Assembly (NCBI RefSeq): GCF_900104795.1
Contig: NZ_FNTG01000002.1
Coordinates: forward strand, 620,001 to 684,000
Length of the DNA: 64,000 nt
Reading direction: 5' to 3'
Origin: Burkholderia sp. WP9
Lineage (GTDB): Bacteria > Pseudomonadota > Gammaproteobacteria > Burkholderiales > Burkholderiaceae
How positions within the stretch are numbered: position 1 is the stretch's first letter; each line of letters begins with the position of its first letter. The position numbers and the translations under genes were made by a program. Of this stretch, positions 51,351 to 59,822 are shown piece by piece. The notes under the pieces are model-generated. The model was not told the DNA's origin, made no database searches, and saw only the letters and a list, made by a program, of their open reading frames with translations.

Positions 51351-53030
51351 TCACGCGCGTTCGCGCAACATATCCGCAATCCGCTCCGCGATCATGATGG
51401 TCGGCACATTCGTGTTCGCGCACGGAATCGAAGGCATCAACGACGCATCGCATACGTAAAGTCCGCTGACGCCATATACCGCGCCGCGCGTGTCGCACAC
51501 GGCGAGCGGATCGTCGGCGGCGCCCATGCGGCAGGTTCCAGACGGATGCCAGGTGCCGCCCACCGAGCGTGTCACGAAACGCGTCAGCGCGTGATCGTCG
51601 GCAAGCAGTTCGTCGAGCGTCACGCCTTGCGTGACCACACACCGCACGAGCCAGCCGCGCAACGGTCCGGCAATGTCGAGCAGTGCGCTCAGCAGGCCGC
51701 GCTGCAATGCATTCCACACGCCCGGCACGGCCACGCTCGCCACGCGGGGTGAATAGCTCGAAGGCAGCAGCGTGTTGCGGTGCCTCGCCATCAGCGGATC
51801 GGCCAGAGTCCGGGCGCCAAAGCGCAGCGCGAGCTTCAGCCGTTCGAGATCGCGCGCGTCGGACAGCATGTTGAAGTCGACAGCGGGTTCGTCGTGCGGA
51901 TCGGCCGACACGAGGCTCACGCGGCCGCGCGAGTACGACTTGTTGACCCAGAAAAAGAGCGTGCCGAGCCGGTAACCGACCGAGTGCCAACCCGATCGCG
52001 ACAAGATCGCGCCGTGCATGTCGCCGGGCACCGCGCCGCTCACGCCCGAAGAAAAACGCACGATCGCCTGCTCGTGATGCTCGTCGGGATATAACGTGCG
52101 GGCGGCGCGCGGCAGAACCGCGGATACGGCGATCGATGGATGTTCCATCAGATTGCCGCCGACACCGCCGCGATCGGCGAGCACCTCGATACCGAGTGCG
52201 GTCAGCTCGGACGCCGGACCAATGCCGCTTCGCATCAGAAGGGCCGGGCTGTGAATCGCGCCCGCGCAAATGATCACCTGTCTGGCGCGCACTGCTTCGC
52301 TCGCCCCGTCTTCGCCGACGAGCCGCGCGCCGATGGCGAGCTTGCCGTCGAACAGCACGCGTTCAACCAGCGTGTGCGTGCGGATCGTGAGATTCGGCCG
52401 GGCGCGCACGGCGTCGTCGAGATAGCAGACCGAGGTCGGGATGCGCTCGCCCGCTTCGCTCACTGCGATCGAACCGATGAACGTGCCGTCCTGCCATGTG
52501 CCGTTCTGGTCGTCATGCCGCGTGTAGCCGCGCGCGTCGAGCGTGTCGAGCACCGCGCGTACGAATGGCGAGATGCGCGCCCACGGCGTGCGCTGGATCC
52601 GGACCGGCCCGCTCGTGCCGTGCAGCGCGCCGTCAAAGTCGCAATCGGTTTCGAGCTTGCGGAAGTACGGCAGACAGGCGGCCCAGTTCCAGCCGTGCGC
52701 GCCTTGGGCGTGCCATTCGTCGTAATCGGCCGGCGCGCCGCGGTTCGCCATCAGCGCGTTGATCGCCGAACCGCCGCCGAGCAGGCGCGCCTGCTCGTAA
52801 CGGCGTGTCGCGGCCGAGGCGCTCATGCGTGCCTTCAGGCGCTGCCAGATGTTCGTGGTGTCGAGATAGGCGCGGCCCGGATAACGGCTGCGCACCGTTG
52901 CGGGCATGTCCGTTCGCGAGATATTGCGGCCGGCCTCGACGAGGCAGACGGTCTTGCCCGCGTCTTCGGAAAGACGCGCGGCCAGCACGCAGCCGGCCGA
53001 GCCGCCGCCGAGAATCAGATAGTCGATCAC
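51351..53030 (-). CDS. GMC-family oxidoreductase (choline dehydrogenase-like)
   Basis: 559-residue FAD enzyme of the glucose-methanol-choline family. The ADP-binding motif IDYLILGGGSAGCVLAARLSED is at the N-terminus, GMC signature 1 is near RLLGGGSAINALMANRG, signature 2 is GAIHSPALLMRSGIGP, and active-site His is in GGTWHPSGTCRMG. It should oxidise an alcohol such as choline or an amino-alcohol to the aldehyde. GTG at 53030 gives the family-typical start; no strong ribosome site is seen and the frame is open far upstream. It follows the solute-binding protein gene on the minus strand, 119 bases downstream of its stop. Confidence 0.92.
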   Translation of the reverse strand: MIDYLILGGGSAGCVLAARLSEDAGKTVCLVEAGRNISRTDMPATVRSRYPGRAYLDTTNIWQRLKARMSASAATRRYEQARLLGGGSAINALMANRGAPADYDEWHAQGAHGWNWAACLPYFRKLETDCDFDGALHGTSGPVRIQRTPWARISPFVRAVLDTLDARGYTRHDDQNGTWQDGTFIGSIAVSEAGERIPTSVCYLDDAVRARPNLTIRTHTLVERVLFDGKLAIGARLVGEDGASEAVRARQVIICAGAIHSPALLMRSGIGPASELTALGIEVLADRGGVGGNLMEHPSIAVSAVLPRAARTLYPDEHHEQAIVRFSSGVSGAVPGDMHGAILSRSGWHSVGYRLGTLFFWVNKSYSRGRVSLVSADPHDEPAVDFNMLSDARDLERLKLALRFGARTLADPLMARHRNTLLPSSYSPRVASVAVPGVWNALQRGLLSALLDIAGPLRGWLVRCVVTQGVTLDELLADDHALTRFVTRSVGGTWHPSGTCRMGAADDPLAVCDTRGAVYGVSGLYVCDASLMPSIPCANTNVPTIMIAERIADMLRERA

Positions 53031-53149
53031 GTTCGATGTATGCGCAGACAATGCGCGGTGCGGGACGCGCAAAAAAACCGCTGGGATTGGCGCGCGGGTT
53101 TGACATTCAACTGTCCAGCAACCCGCGCGTGCGCCACCAGGTCTTTCGC

Positions 53150-54208
53150 TTACTGCATGAACTTGAGCCAGCGCGCCTTCGCCTGAATGCCGGCGTCCGA
53201 CGCCCACCATTCCTCCGACATCAACGCCTGCTTCGACGCGTTCTCCGGTGAACTCGGCAACTCGCTCGCGCGCTTGGCGTCGATTTTGCCGGTCTTGAAG
53301 GCCGCAGGATTGCCCGGCCCGTAGTCGATATACAGCGGCAGGTTGGCCTGCAAGTCGGGCGACACGGCCGCGTTGAGGAACTTGATCGCATCGGGCAGGT
53401 TCGGCGCGTTCTTCAGCACACACAACTGCGTGTTCTGCAGAATGCCGTCGTTGTACGTGAAGTCGATATCGGGATTGTCCTTGCGCACGGCGCTCGCGCG
53501 ACCGTTCCAGATCATCGTCATGTCGACTTCGCCGTCGTGCAGCAATTGCGCCGACTGACCACCCGAAGTCCACCAGACGGTCACGTCCGGCTTGATCTGC
53601 TGCAGCTTCCTGAACGCGCGATCCACGTCGAGCGGATAGAGCTTGTCGCGCGGCACGCCGTCCGCGAGCAGTGCGGCTTCGAGCACGGTCTGCGGGTCGT
53701 TGCGCAGCGCACGGGTGCCGGGGAACGCCTTCACGTTCCAGAAATCGGCCCAGCTTTGCGGCACCTTCTTCAATGTCTTCTTGTTATAGCCGATCACGGT
53801 CGAATAGAACTCGTACGCGACCGAGTACGGCGTGCGGTACTTCTCCGGCATGGCCGCCGCATTCGGAATCTTCGCGAAGTCGAGCTTCTCCAGCAGCCCT
53901 TCCTTGCCGCCGCGCAGACAGTTGGAAGTCGGCGTGTCCACCACGTCCCAGATCGGCTTGCCGGTGGCGGCCTGAGCCTTGATCTGTGGCCACGCGTCCG
54001 GAATGCTGTCCTGGTTCACGGTGATATTCAGCAGCTTCGCAGCCGGGTCGAGGATGGCTTTGGTCTGGGCTTCCTGATAGGTCCCGCCTTGAGAGACAAA
54101 GGTAATCTTCCCGGCAGCGAAAGCAGGCGTCAGACACGCAGGCACGAGGCCCCCGACGCCAAGAATCAGAACCGCTGCAAGCGGGCGCAACGTTGGCTTC
54201 TTGATCAC
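53150..54208 (-). CDS. ABC transporter periplasmic substrate-binding protein (PotD-like)
   Basis: 352-residue receptor of the SBP_bac_8/PotD type. Signal peptide residues 1-31 end at TPAFAA; the mature part begins KITFVSQGGTYQEAQTKAILDPAAK, with WDVVDTPTSNCLRGGKEGLLEKLDF and VWWTSGGQSAQLLHDGEVDMTMIWNGRA. It serves the PotABC-like components encoded on the opposite strand. GTG at 54208 has GAGGA about 7 bases upstream; the frame extends to 54496 without signal character. A promoter is visible at 54268-54296. Confidence 0.92.
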   Translation of the reverse strand: MIKKPTLRPLAAVLILGVGGLVPACLTPAFAAGKITFVSQGGTYQEAQTKAILDPAAKLLNITVNQDSIPDAWPQIKAQAATGKPIWDVVDTPTSNCLRGGKEGLLEKLDFAKIPNAAAMPEKYRTPYSVAYEFYSTVIGYNKKTLKKVPQSWADFWNVKAFPGTRALRNDPQTVLEAALLADGVPRDKLYPLDVDRAFRKLQQIKPDVTVWWTSGGQSAQLLHDGEVDMTMIWNGRASAVRKDNPDIDFTYNDGILQNTQLCVLKNAPNLPDAIKFLNAAVSPDLQANLPLYIDYGPGNPAAFKTGKIDAKRASELPSSPENASKQALMSEEWWASDAGIQAKARWLKFMQ

Positions 54209-54267
54209 GACTATGTCCTCGAAACGGTTTGGCGAAAGATATCGTGGATGTAATGCGCGTTGAGCCA

Positions 54268-54296
54268 AATATAGTGAATCTATTTTTTGGCGACAA
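54268..54296 (-). promoter_or_regulatory. Sigma-70 promoter of the solute-binding protein/GMC unit
   Basis: On the minus strand: TTGTCG (54296-54291), a 17-bp spacer, TATATT (54273-54268), giving a leader of about 50 bases to the GTG at 54208. The rest of the 54209-54536 gap shows no gene. Confidence 0.55.
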
Positions 54297-54536
54297 TGCC
54301 GCAATTGTTGTGGGGTCCATGACATCACGTTATGGCAAACGTGCGGCGTTGTGTGCCGGGCGCGCGGCACTGCCCTGCCCGACCGTATGGTCTGCGTGGG
54401 CCGCCGCGCGCAGTATGAACATGCGCGGCGGCGCCCCACGGCAGCGCTTGAAATAGCTGGTACATCGGGCGGCTGCAACTCGCCGGATTCAGCCAAACGC
54501 TTCGTGGTCCGTTTCGAGTCTATTGTTCACAAACAG

Positions 54537-54977
54537 TCAAGCCAACGCCTCATTCTCGATGGCAAGCTGGAAACCCTCGTCGAGCCAACCTGTCACGCCG
54601 CCGGTCATGACCTTGACCGGACGACCGAGGCGGGCGAGCCTGATTGCGGCGCGCGTGGCTCCGTTGCAGTGAGGACCCGCGCAATACGTGACGAAGAGTG
54701 TGTCGGGCGGATAATCGGCAAGCTTGGACTCGACGATCTTGCCATGCGGGAGGTTCACGGCGCGAGGCACATGGCCGCGGGCGAAAAGTGCGGGGCCACG
54801 CACGTCGAGCAGGACAAAATCCATAGCGAGCCCATCACTGGCTTCAAGCCTGGTTTCAAGCGCCGCGTGTACGTCGGCGCAATCTGTTTCGAATGACAAC
54901 AGCGAGCTGAAGTGGGCGAGCGCCGCGGCGCTATCTGCTGCAGGAACGGCTGAGACCGGGGAGATGACCGGGGACAT
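54537..54977 (-). CDS. Rhodanese-domain protein
   Basis: 146-residue single-domain rhodanese. The fold is seen from FVLLDVRGPALFARGHVPRAVNLPHGKI to the active-site Cys in VTYCAGPHCNGA and TGGVTGWLDEGF. The loop after the Cys (AGPHCN) is of the type seen in thiosulfate/persulfide sulfurtransferases with a second Cys five residues later. ATG at 54977 is preceded by AAGGAG at good spacing. No obvious operon partner; the next gene upstream is a small unknown protein. Confidence 0.9.
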   Translation of the reverse strand: MSPVISPVSAVPAADSAAALAHFSSLLSFETDCADVHAALETRLEASDGLAMDFVLLDVRGPALFARGHVPRAVNLPHGKIVESKLADYPPDTLFVTYCAGPHCNGATRAAIRLARLGRPVKVMTGGVTGWLDEGFQLAIENEALA

Positions 54978-55097
54978 ATAAGGCTCCTTGTGGGTGAATC
55001 GTTGACATGCATTCTCCCGGTCTCATGGGCGAGCAACCAGTGGCCTGATTGACATATTCCGGCAACATCACGCCACGGCTGCCCGCTACGGCAAGCG

Positions 55098-55403
55098 CTA
55101 ACGTGCGCCGTTGTCGGCGGGCGCCGCGTAGGTCCTCTTATGAAGTTCGGGCCGGACGCTGAACATCGGTTCGTTGATCCAGGTCACAAAATCGTCGTGC
55201 CAGTGATCCCACTCGTAGTCGCTCAACTCGAACTCGTCCTCGATAATTCCGGAATCGTCACTGGAGACGAATGCGTAGATAACCTTACTGCCATTCCAGA
55301 ACGCGATAGCGTAGCCTGTCAGGTCGGCACTGGTGCCGTAAGGAATGTCGCGCAACATCGACGCCAGTTGCGTCTTGAACTGGTCGAGGGTCAAGGATTT
55401 CAT
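55098..55403 (-). CDS. Small acidic cytoplasmic protein of unknown function
   Basis: 101-residue protein not recognised. It begins MKSLTLDQFKTQLASML, has strands GYAIAFWNGSKVIYAFVSS, an acidic aromatic block (DEFELSDYEWDHWHDDFVTWI) and a hydrophilic tail. No signal peptide or transmembrane segment. ATG at 55403 has GGAG 6 bases upstream, which supports a real gene. It lies between a rhodanese gene and a divergent NRAMP-related transporter. Confidence 0.6.
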   Translation of the reverse strand: MKSLTLDQFKTQLASMLRDIPYGTSADLTGYAIAFWNGSKVIYAFVSSDDSGIIEDEFELSDYEWDHWHDDFVTWINEPMFSVRPELHKRTYAAPADNGAR

Positions 55404-55552
55404 CGCGCGCTCCGCTGTGTGGTTTCAAGTCCCGTCAGCAAGCTCCGCGCCCGGCGGCCGCTATGAGAGCCACGGTGTACCGGCTTGTAAGATTGATAGG
55501 GCAGACTCTCGCGATTCCCGCGACATCGCGGGCACGGATACTCAAGGGCTCA

Positions 55553-56857
55553 ATGATGGATATCAACATGGACCCGTCCGATAAGCCGGACCCCGAGGTT
55601 CAGTCGTGGCTCGAAAAGCTCGGACCCGGCCTCATCACCGGCGCGGCGGACGACGATCCCAGCGGAATCGCAACCTATTCGCAGGCCGGCGCGCAGTTCG
55701 GCTTCAACATGCTGTGGACCGTCATCGTCACGTATCCGTTGATGGTTGCCATTCAGGTCGTCAGCGCCCGACTGGGACGCGTGAGTGGCCACGGACTCGC
55801 AACCAACATCCGGCGCCACTATCCGGCCTGGCTGCTCTATGGATCGGTTTTCCTGCTGCTGGTCGCCAATACGATCAATATCGCGGCGGATCTGACCGCA
55901 ATGGGCGCCGCAGTGAACCTGGTGATCGGCGGTCCGACGCACATTTACACGCTCGCGCTCGGCCTGTTGTCAGTTCTGCTGCAGGTCTTCATTCCATACC
56001 GCAGTTACGTGCACGTGCTGAAATGGCTGACGCTTGCATTATTCGCCTACGTCGGCACGGTGTTCGTCGTCGATATTCCGTGGCACACGGTCATCGTGCG
56101 TACCGTCAGTCCACATCTGTCATGGAAAAGCGACTACGTCACCACCGTGGTCGCCGTGCTTGGCACCACCATCAGCCCCTATCTGTTCTTCTGGCAGGCG
56201 TCGCAGGAGGTCGAGGAAATGCGCGCCGCAACCGGGCAGCGGGCATTGAAGAACGCACCCGGACAAGGACCGGCCAGTTTGCGGCGGATCCGGATGGATA
56301 CGTGGGTCGGAATGGGTTTTTCCAACCTGGTCGCTTTTTTCATCATCCTGACGACTGCCGCCACCCTCAACGCCCACGGCCTAACGGACATCCAGACCTC
56401 GTCGCAAGCGGCGCTCGCATTGAAGCCGATTGCAGGAAGGTTTGCGTTCGTTCTGTTCAGTCTGGGCATCGTCGGCACTGGCCTGCTCGCCTTACCTGTG
56501 TTGGCCGGTTCCGCCGCGTATGCCATGGCCGGCGCCTTCAACTGGCGAAACAGCCTCGCGCTGAAGCCGCAACTGGCGAAACGGTTTTACGGCATCGTCG
56601 TGCTGTCGACCCTTATTGGTCTCGCGATGGGATTCACGCGCATCGATCCCGTCAAGGCGCTTTACTGGAGTGCGGTGATCAACGGAGTCGTGTCCGTGCC
56701 CATCATGGCGCTCATGATGTTCATGGCGGTGAATCCGAAGATCATGGGCAGCTTCGTCATCTCGAGACGCCTGTCGGTCGCCGGTTGGGCCGCTACGGGA
56801 GCGATGGGAATTGCCGCGGTCGCCATGTTCTGGTTCATGCTCGCCCCCGCGAGTTAA
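55553..56857 (+). CDS. NRAMP-family divalent cation transporter, non-canonical metal site
   Basis: 434-residue transporter with about 11 helices. TM1 reads GPGLITGAADDDPSGIATYSQAGAQFG: the metal-binding DPGN of classical Nramp/MntH is DPSG. TM6 reads GTTISPYLFFWQASQEVEE where the methionine motif A-M-P-H would stand, so the sulfur ligand for Mn/Fe is missing. This is typical of Nramp-related proteins of other selectivity (Mg- or Al-type groups are known). ATG at 55553 has AAGGG 5 bases upstream; another ATG follows directly. Confidence 0.88.
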   Translation: MMDINMDPSDKPDPEVQSWLEKLGPGLITGAADDDPSGIATYSQAGAQFGFNMLWTVIVTYPLMVAIQVVSARLGRVSGHGLATNIRRHYPAWLLYGSVFLLLVANTINIAADLTAMGAAVNLVIGGPTHIYTLALGLLSVLLQVFIPYRSYVHVLKWLTLALFAYVGTVFVVDIPWHTVIVRTVSPHLSWKSDYVTTVVAVLGTTISPYLFFWQASQEVEEMRAATGQRALKNAPGQGPASLRRIRMDTWVGMGFSNLVAFFIILTTAATLNAHGLTDIQTSSQAALALKPIAGRFAFVLFSLGIVGTGLLALPVLAGSAAYAMAGAFNWRNSLALKPQLAKRFYGIVVLSTLIGLAMGFTRIDPVKALYWSAVINGVVSVPIMALMMFMAVNPKIMGSFVISRRLSVAGWAATGAMGIAAVAMFWFMLAPAS

Positions 56858-56919
56858 TACGCGGCGGGGCGGCGCTGCGATGTTTTTGCCAAGTGCGCCG
56901 AAGGGGGCGGCAGCGAAAT

Positions 56920-57438
56920 TCAACTGCCGCTTCGCTGCGCCGACGCTGAACTATCCGATAGAGGGGATGGCGCCGACTCAGCGTTTCCCACTGGTTCATG
57001 CCGGAGCAACCTGAAAATCATGTTCTCGAGTTGCGGCAGTTCTGCAGGCTTCCGGCAAACGGCATCGAAACCGACCTCTTTCATTTCGCGGATGTAATCG
57101 GCGGTATCGAACGCGGTAAATGCCAGAAGGGGAATCTTTCCCGTCGCCTCGATTCTCCGAAGCGCCGCAGCGACACCAATGCCGGACAGGCCGGGCATGG
57201 CGACATCGAGAACAATGCAATCAGGAAGCCACGCCTTCGCTTCCCTCACGGCGTCCGAGCCGTGGTAGACGGTTCGCACGCTCATGCCGCCGGCCTGTAG
57301 ATACGCGCTAAGCGCATCAGCCGACGGACGCGAATCATCCACGACGAGCACGCGCACGGGCACCGCGCTCGAAACGTACTCGCGCTGCCCTCCGGTCGAA
57401 TGATCCGGGCAAGCGCGATTTTCAGAAATGGAATTCAT
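56920..57438 (-). CDS. Single-domain response regulator (CheY-like)
   Basis: 172 residues: a flexible 27-residue leader, then a receiver domain VRVLVVDDSRPSADALSAYL with acidic pair Asp34/Asp35, phosphoacceptor Asp78 (IVLDVAMPG), Thr in AFTAFD and Lys in CRKPAEL, followed by a Ser/Ala-rich tail. There is no output domain. ATG at 57438 was chosen over 57477 because its leader is less basic; ribosome site modest. No kinase gene adjoins, so it is an orphan. It converges with the NRAMP-related gene. Confidence 0.87.
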   Translation of the reverse strand: MNSISENRACPDHSTGGQREYVSSAVPVRVLVVDDSRPSADALSAYLQAGGMSVRTVYHGSDAVREAKAWLPDCIVLDVAMPGLSGIGVAAALRRIEATGKIPLLAFTAFDTADYIREMKEVGFDAVCRKPAELPQLENMIFRLLRHEPVGNAESAPSPLSDSSASAQRSGS

Positions 57439-57723
57439 GGGTTTTCTCTCGCTGCTGGCGCGTCGGTATGGCGCCATTACCTAGTCGCAGCGCAACAGCC
57501 GTTCCCACTCTCCTCCGCCATTCATTCGCCCCCCGCCGGCAACGGGCAGGCGTGGACGAAACAGTCGCGTGGCCAGCAATACTGGAGCGCGTAACGGCTG
57601 CCGGTTCTTTAGCGGATGCTGTGCGAGTGGCCGAATAGTGCCATCGCACGGCAACCACGACACGCCAACATAGACGGAATGGAAAAAGACTCGTCCGTCA
57701 GACACGGCGCCGTCCAATGCTAG

Positions 57724-58236
57724 TTAATGCAGGTCGCCTCGAACGTCGTCCGAAGAAACCACCCTGCCCGAGCTATCCACAATGCCTACCCGCTCAGCAG
57801 AGGCGACCGTGGATTGCGCCATGCCAGGCAGGTCCAGAATGCCGCCGCGCTCCTGAACGAAGGCGTTGCCACAAGCCATGTCGACCATTTCAGCGAGCGT
57901 ATTCAAAGAACTACCGAAATGCGCCTGCATTGCGTTGAATAGTCCGATTCGCGTGTCGGCGGCAATCTCTTCCACATGCCGCCAATAGGCAAAGGTCTTC
58001 GTGACCGCAGCCGGGAATTGCTGCGACTGGAGATCGAAGACTTCACTGAGCGATTGAGCAGAAAGTGCCGCGTCCGCCAATGCCTGCTGCTCGGACAACG
58101 ATGTCTTGACGGTCTGGATGTTGAGCTCGACAACTTTCTCGACCCCGGCAAGCACTTCGGTGTTGCAGTCGAAGGCAACTTCGATTGCCGTGTCACGTTG
58201 ACGCGAGGAGAACTGATCCGAGATTTGAGGGTACAT
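57724..58236 (-). CDS. Phasin family protein (PHA granule surface protein)
   Basis: 170-residue helical protein of the phasin family: ISDQFSSRQRDTAIEVAFDCNTEVLAGVEKVVELNIQTVKTSLSEQQALADAALSAQSLSEVFDLQSQQFPAAVTKTFAYWRHVEEIAADTR fits the Phasin_2 pattern of long amphipathic helices. Phasins coat polyhydroxyalkanoate granules. ATG at 58236 is preceded by CGGAG at 6 bases. It lies 176 bases upstream of the end of the catalase gene, on the same strand. The 57439-57723 gap downstream holds nothing recognisable. Confidence 0.88.
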   Translation of the reverse strand: MYPQISDQFSSRQRDTAIEVAFDCNTEVLAGVEKVVELNIQTVKTSLSEQQALADAALSAQSLSEVFDLQSQQFPAAVTKTFAYWRHVEEIAADTRIGLFNAMQAHFGSSLNTLAEMVDMACGNAFVQERGGILDLPGMAQSTVASAERVGIVDSSGRVVSSDDVRGDLH

Positions 58237-58412
58237 AAAGACTCCGTTGTGGTTCGGCGCGGGATGCGCCGCAAGGTGGCGTCGTCCGGACGCCCATCAC
58301 GCCATGTGTGCTGCGCGGACGACTGAAACGAAACGCCGCGGCCCACGTGGCGGGGCCGGCGACGGTGACTTCGACTACGAACGCTGTTACTTCGCTGCGA
58401 CTTCGCCAGCTG

Positions 58413-59297
58413 TTACTTCGCTACCGCGGCATCCTGCCCGGCGCCGAGGTCAGCCCCGGTGACAGGGTCGGTTCCAGTCGCGGAAGCCGTTCGCGACGCC
58501 ATCGCACTCAACACCTCGACCTCCTGTTCCGAAACCTGAACGCTCGCGAGACCATCGCCGCCGTCCACCGCCGGCTGCGGCTTGTCGACGAAGTCCCAAC
58601 CGGGACCTTCATTCCACGGGCCGCGCGGCGCGTCGTCACCGTCGGACATGTTGTAATAAACGTTGGTAAATTCTGGAACGCCGGGCAATTTCCCCTGCGG
58701 GAAGTTGGGCTGGATAGAGTGCAAGGCTTTCTCAAACGATTTCTGATGCGCAATCTCGCGCGTCATGAGAAAGCCGAGCGCCTCCTTGATACCCGGGTCG
58801 TCGGTCACATTGATCAACCGCTCGTAGACAATCTTTGCTCGGGCCTCCGCAGCGATATTCGACCGCAGATCCGCGGTCGGCTCGCCGATCGTATCGATGT
58901 AGGCAGCCGTCCACGGCACGCCCGCCGAATTGGTCAAGGCCGGGCCGCCACCGTAGAGCAAAGCGGTAGTGTGCGAATCGTTGCCGCCTCCCGTGAGTGA
59001 ACGGTAAAGCTCGGCCTCCTGCTCCACGCCTTCGGCAAGTTGACCCTTCGCGCCCTTGTTGAGCATCGCGACAATCGAGCCGACGATCTCCAGATGACTA
59101 AGTTCTTCCGTCGCGATGTCAAACAGCATGTCTCGCCTGCCGGGATCGTCCTCGCTCACCGCCTGCGTGAAATAGCGGCACGCCGCGGCCAGTTCACCTT
59201 GCGGGCCGCCGAACTGTTCAAGAAGCAGATTGGCCAGACCGGGATTGGGCATCGCTACACGGACGGTGTATTGAAGTCGCTTGTTGTGTACGAACAT
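58413..59297 (-). CDS. Manganese-containing catalase
   Basis: 294-residue non-haem catalase with a di-manganese site. The four-helix bundle has metal ligands in GPQGELAAACRYFTQA (Glu), DIATEELSHLEIVG (Glu, His), NIAAEARAKIVYERL (Glu) and MTREIAHQKSFEKAL (Glu, His). The C-terminal tail (about 230-294) is Ala/Gly/Asp-rich. It disproportionates H2O2 in the cytosol. ATG at 59297 is preceded by GGAG at 9 bases; an upstream frame to 59381 is shadow. Grouping with the phasin is typical of stress/stationary-phase genes. Confidence 0.93.
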   Translation of the reverse strand: MFVHNKRLQYTVRVAMPNPGLANLLLEQFGGPQGELAAACRYFTQAVSEDDPGRRDMLFDIATEELSHLEIVGSIVAMLNKGAKGQLAEGVEQEAELYRSLTGGGNDSHTTALLYGGGPALTNSAGVPWTAAYIDTIGEPTADLRSNIAAEARAKIVYERLINVTDDPGIKEALGFLMTREIAHQKSFEKALHSIQPNFPQGKLPGVPEFTNVYYNMSDGDDAPRGPWNEGPGWDFVDKPQPAVDGGDGLASVQVSEQEVEVLSAMASRTASATGTDPVTGADLGAGQDAAVAK

Positions 59298-59822
59298 CGC
59301 ATTTCTCCAGAAAAGATTGCGGGCGCCGCTGGAGTGCTTCAGGCCATGAGAGGCGGAAGGACTGGCGGAGCAGAGGGACATGCATTGAAAAACCAGGTTT
59401 GTCGGCGATGACGAACGCGTATGCGGAATGCCCCACCGTGGGTCTCAGAGCGGCCGCTCTGGCGAAATAGGGTGCGCGCGCAGGAACGCGACGAGAAAAC
59501 ACCTGCGACTTCCGACTCCGCATGCACCGTGCCTGGCGCATGAGCGTTTTGATCGAACCACGCCGCGCGCCGTTGCATCGGTGGCGGTCCTACCGGCGCG
59601 CAAACGCCATGCCGCTTATCAGGACGCCTCCCGTCAGCCCCCCCTCGCGCCGTCGAGCGGCGGCAATTACCCGCTCACTAACCGACAGCTTCGCCTCGGC
59701 ACGACCCGCGCACCGGCGAAGTGGCCGAAAGCCAGGGCTAACATGTTGAAAACGAATTAAATATTTGTCGCGAATGGTCGATAACATGTTCAGCCGCTTC
59801 CCTTTCGGCGGTTGGACTAGAC
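59298..59822. other. Intergenic region upstream of the catalase and the MHYT-GGDEF-EAL gene
   Basis: 525 bases between divergent genes, no convincing gene. The last 90 bases are AT-rich and hold two copies of the self-complementary octamer AACATGTT (59740-59747 and 59783-59790), 43 bp apart, i.e. about four helical turns. Confidence 0.5.
59740..59790. promoter_or_regulatory. Twin AACATGTT palindromes upstream of the c-di-GMP gene
   Basis: Two identical 8-bp palindromes spaced 43 bp flank an AT-rich stretch 32-82 bases before the ATG at 59823. Same-face spacing suits a looping or cooperative regulator. No regulator is known to me for this exact motif. Confidence 0.35.
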
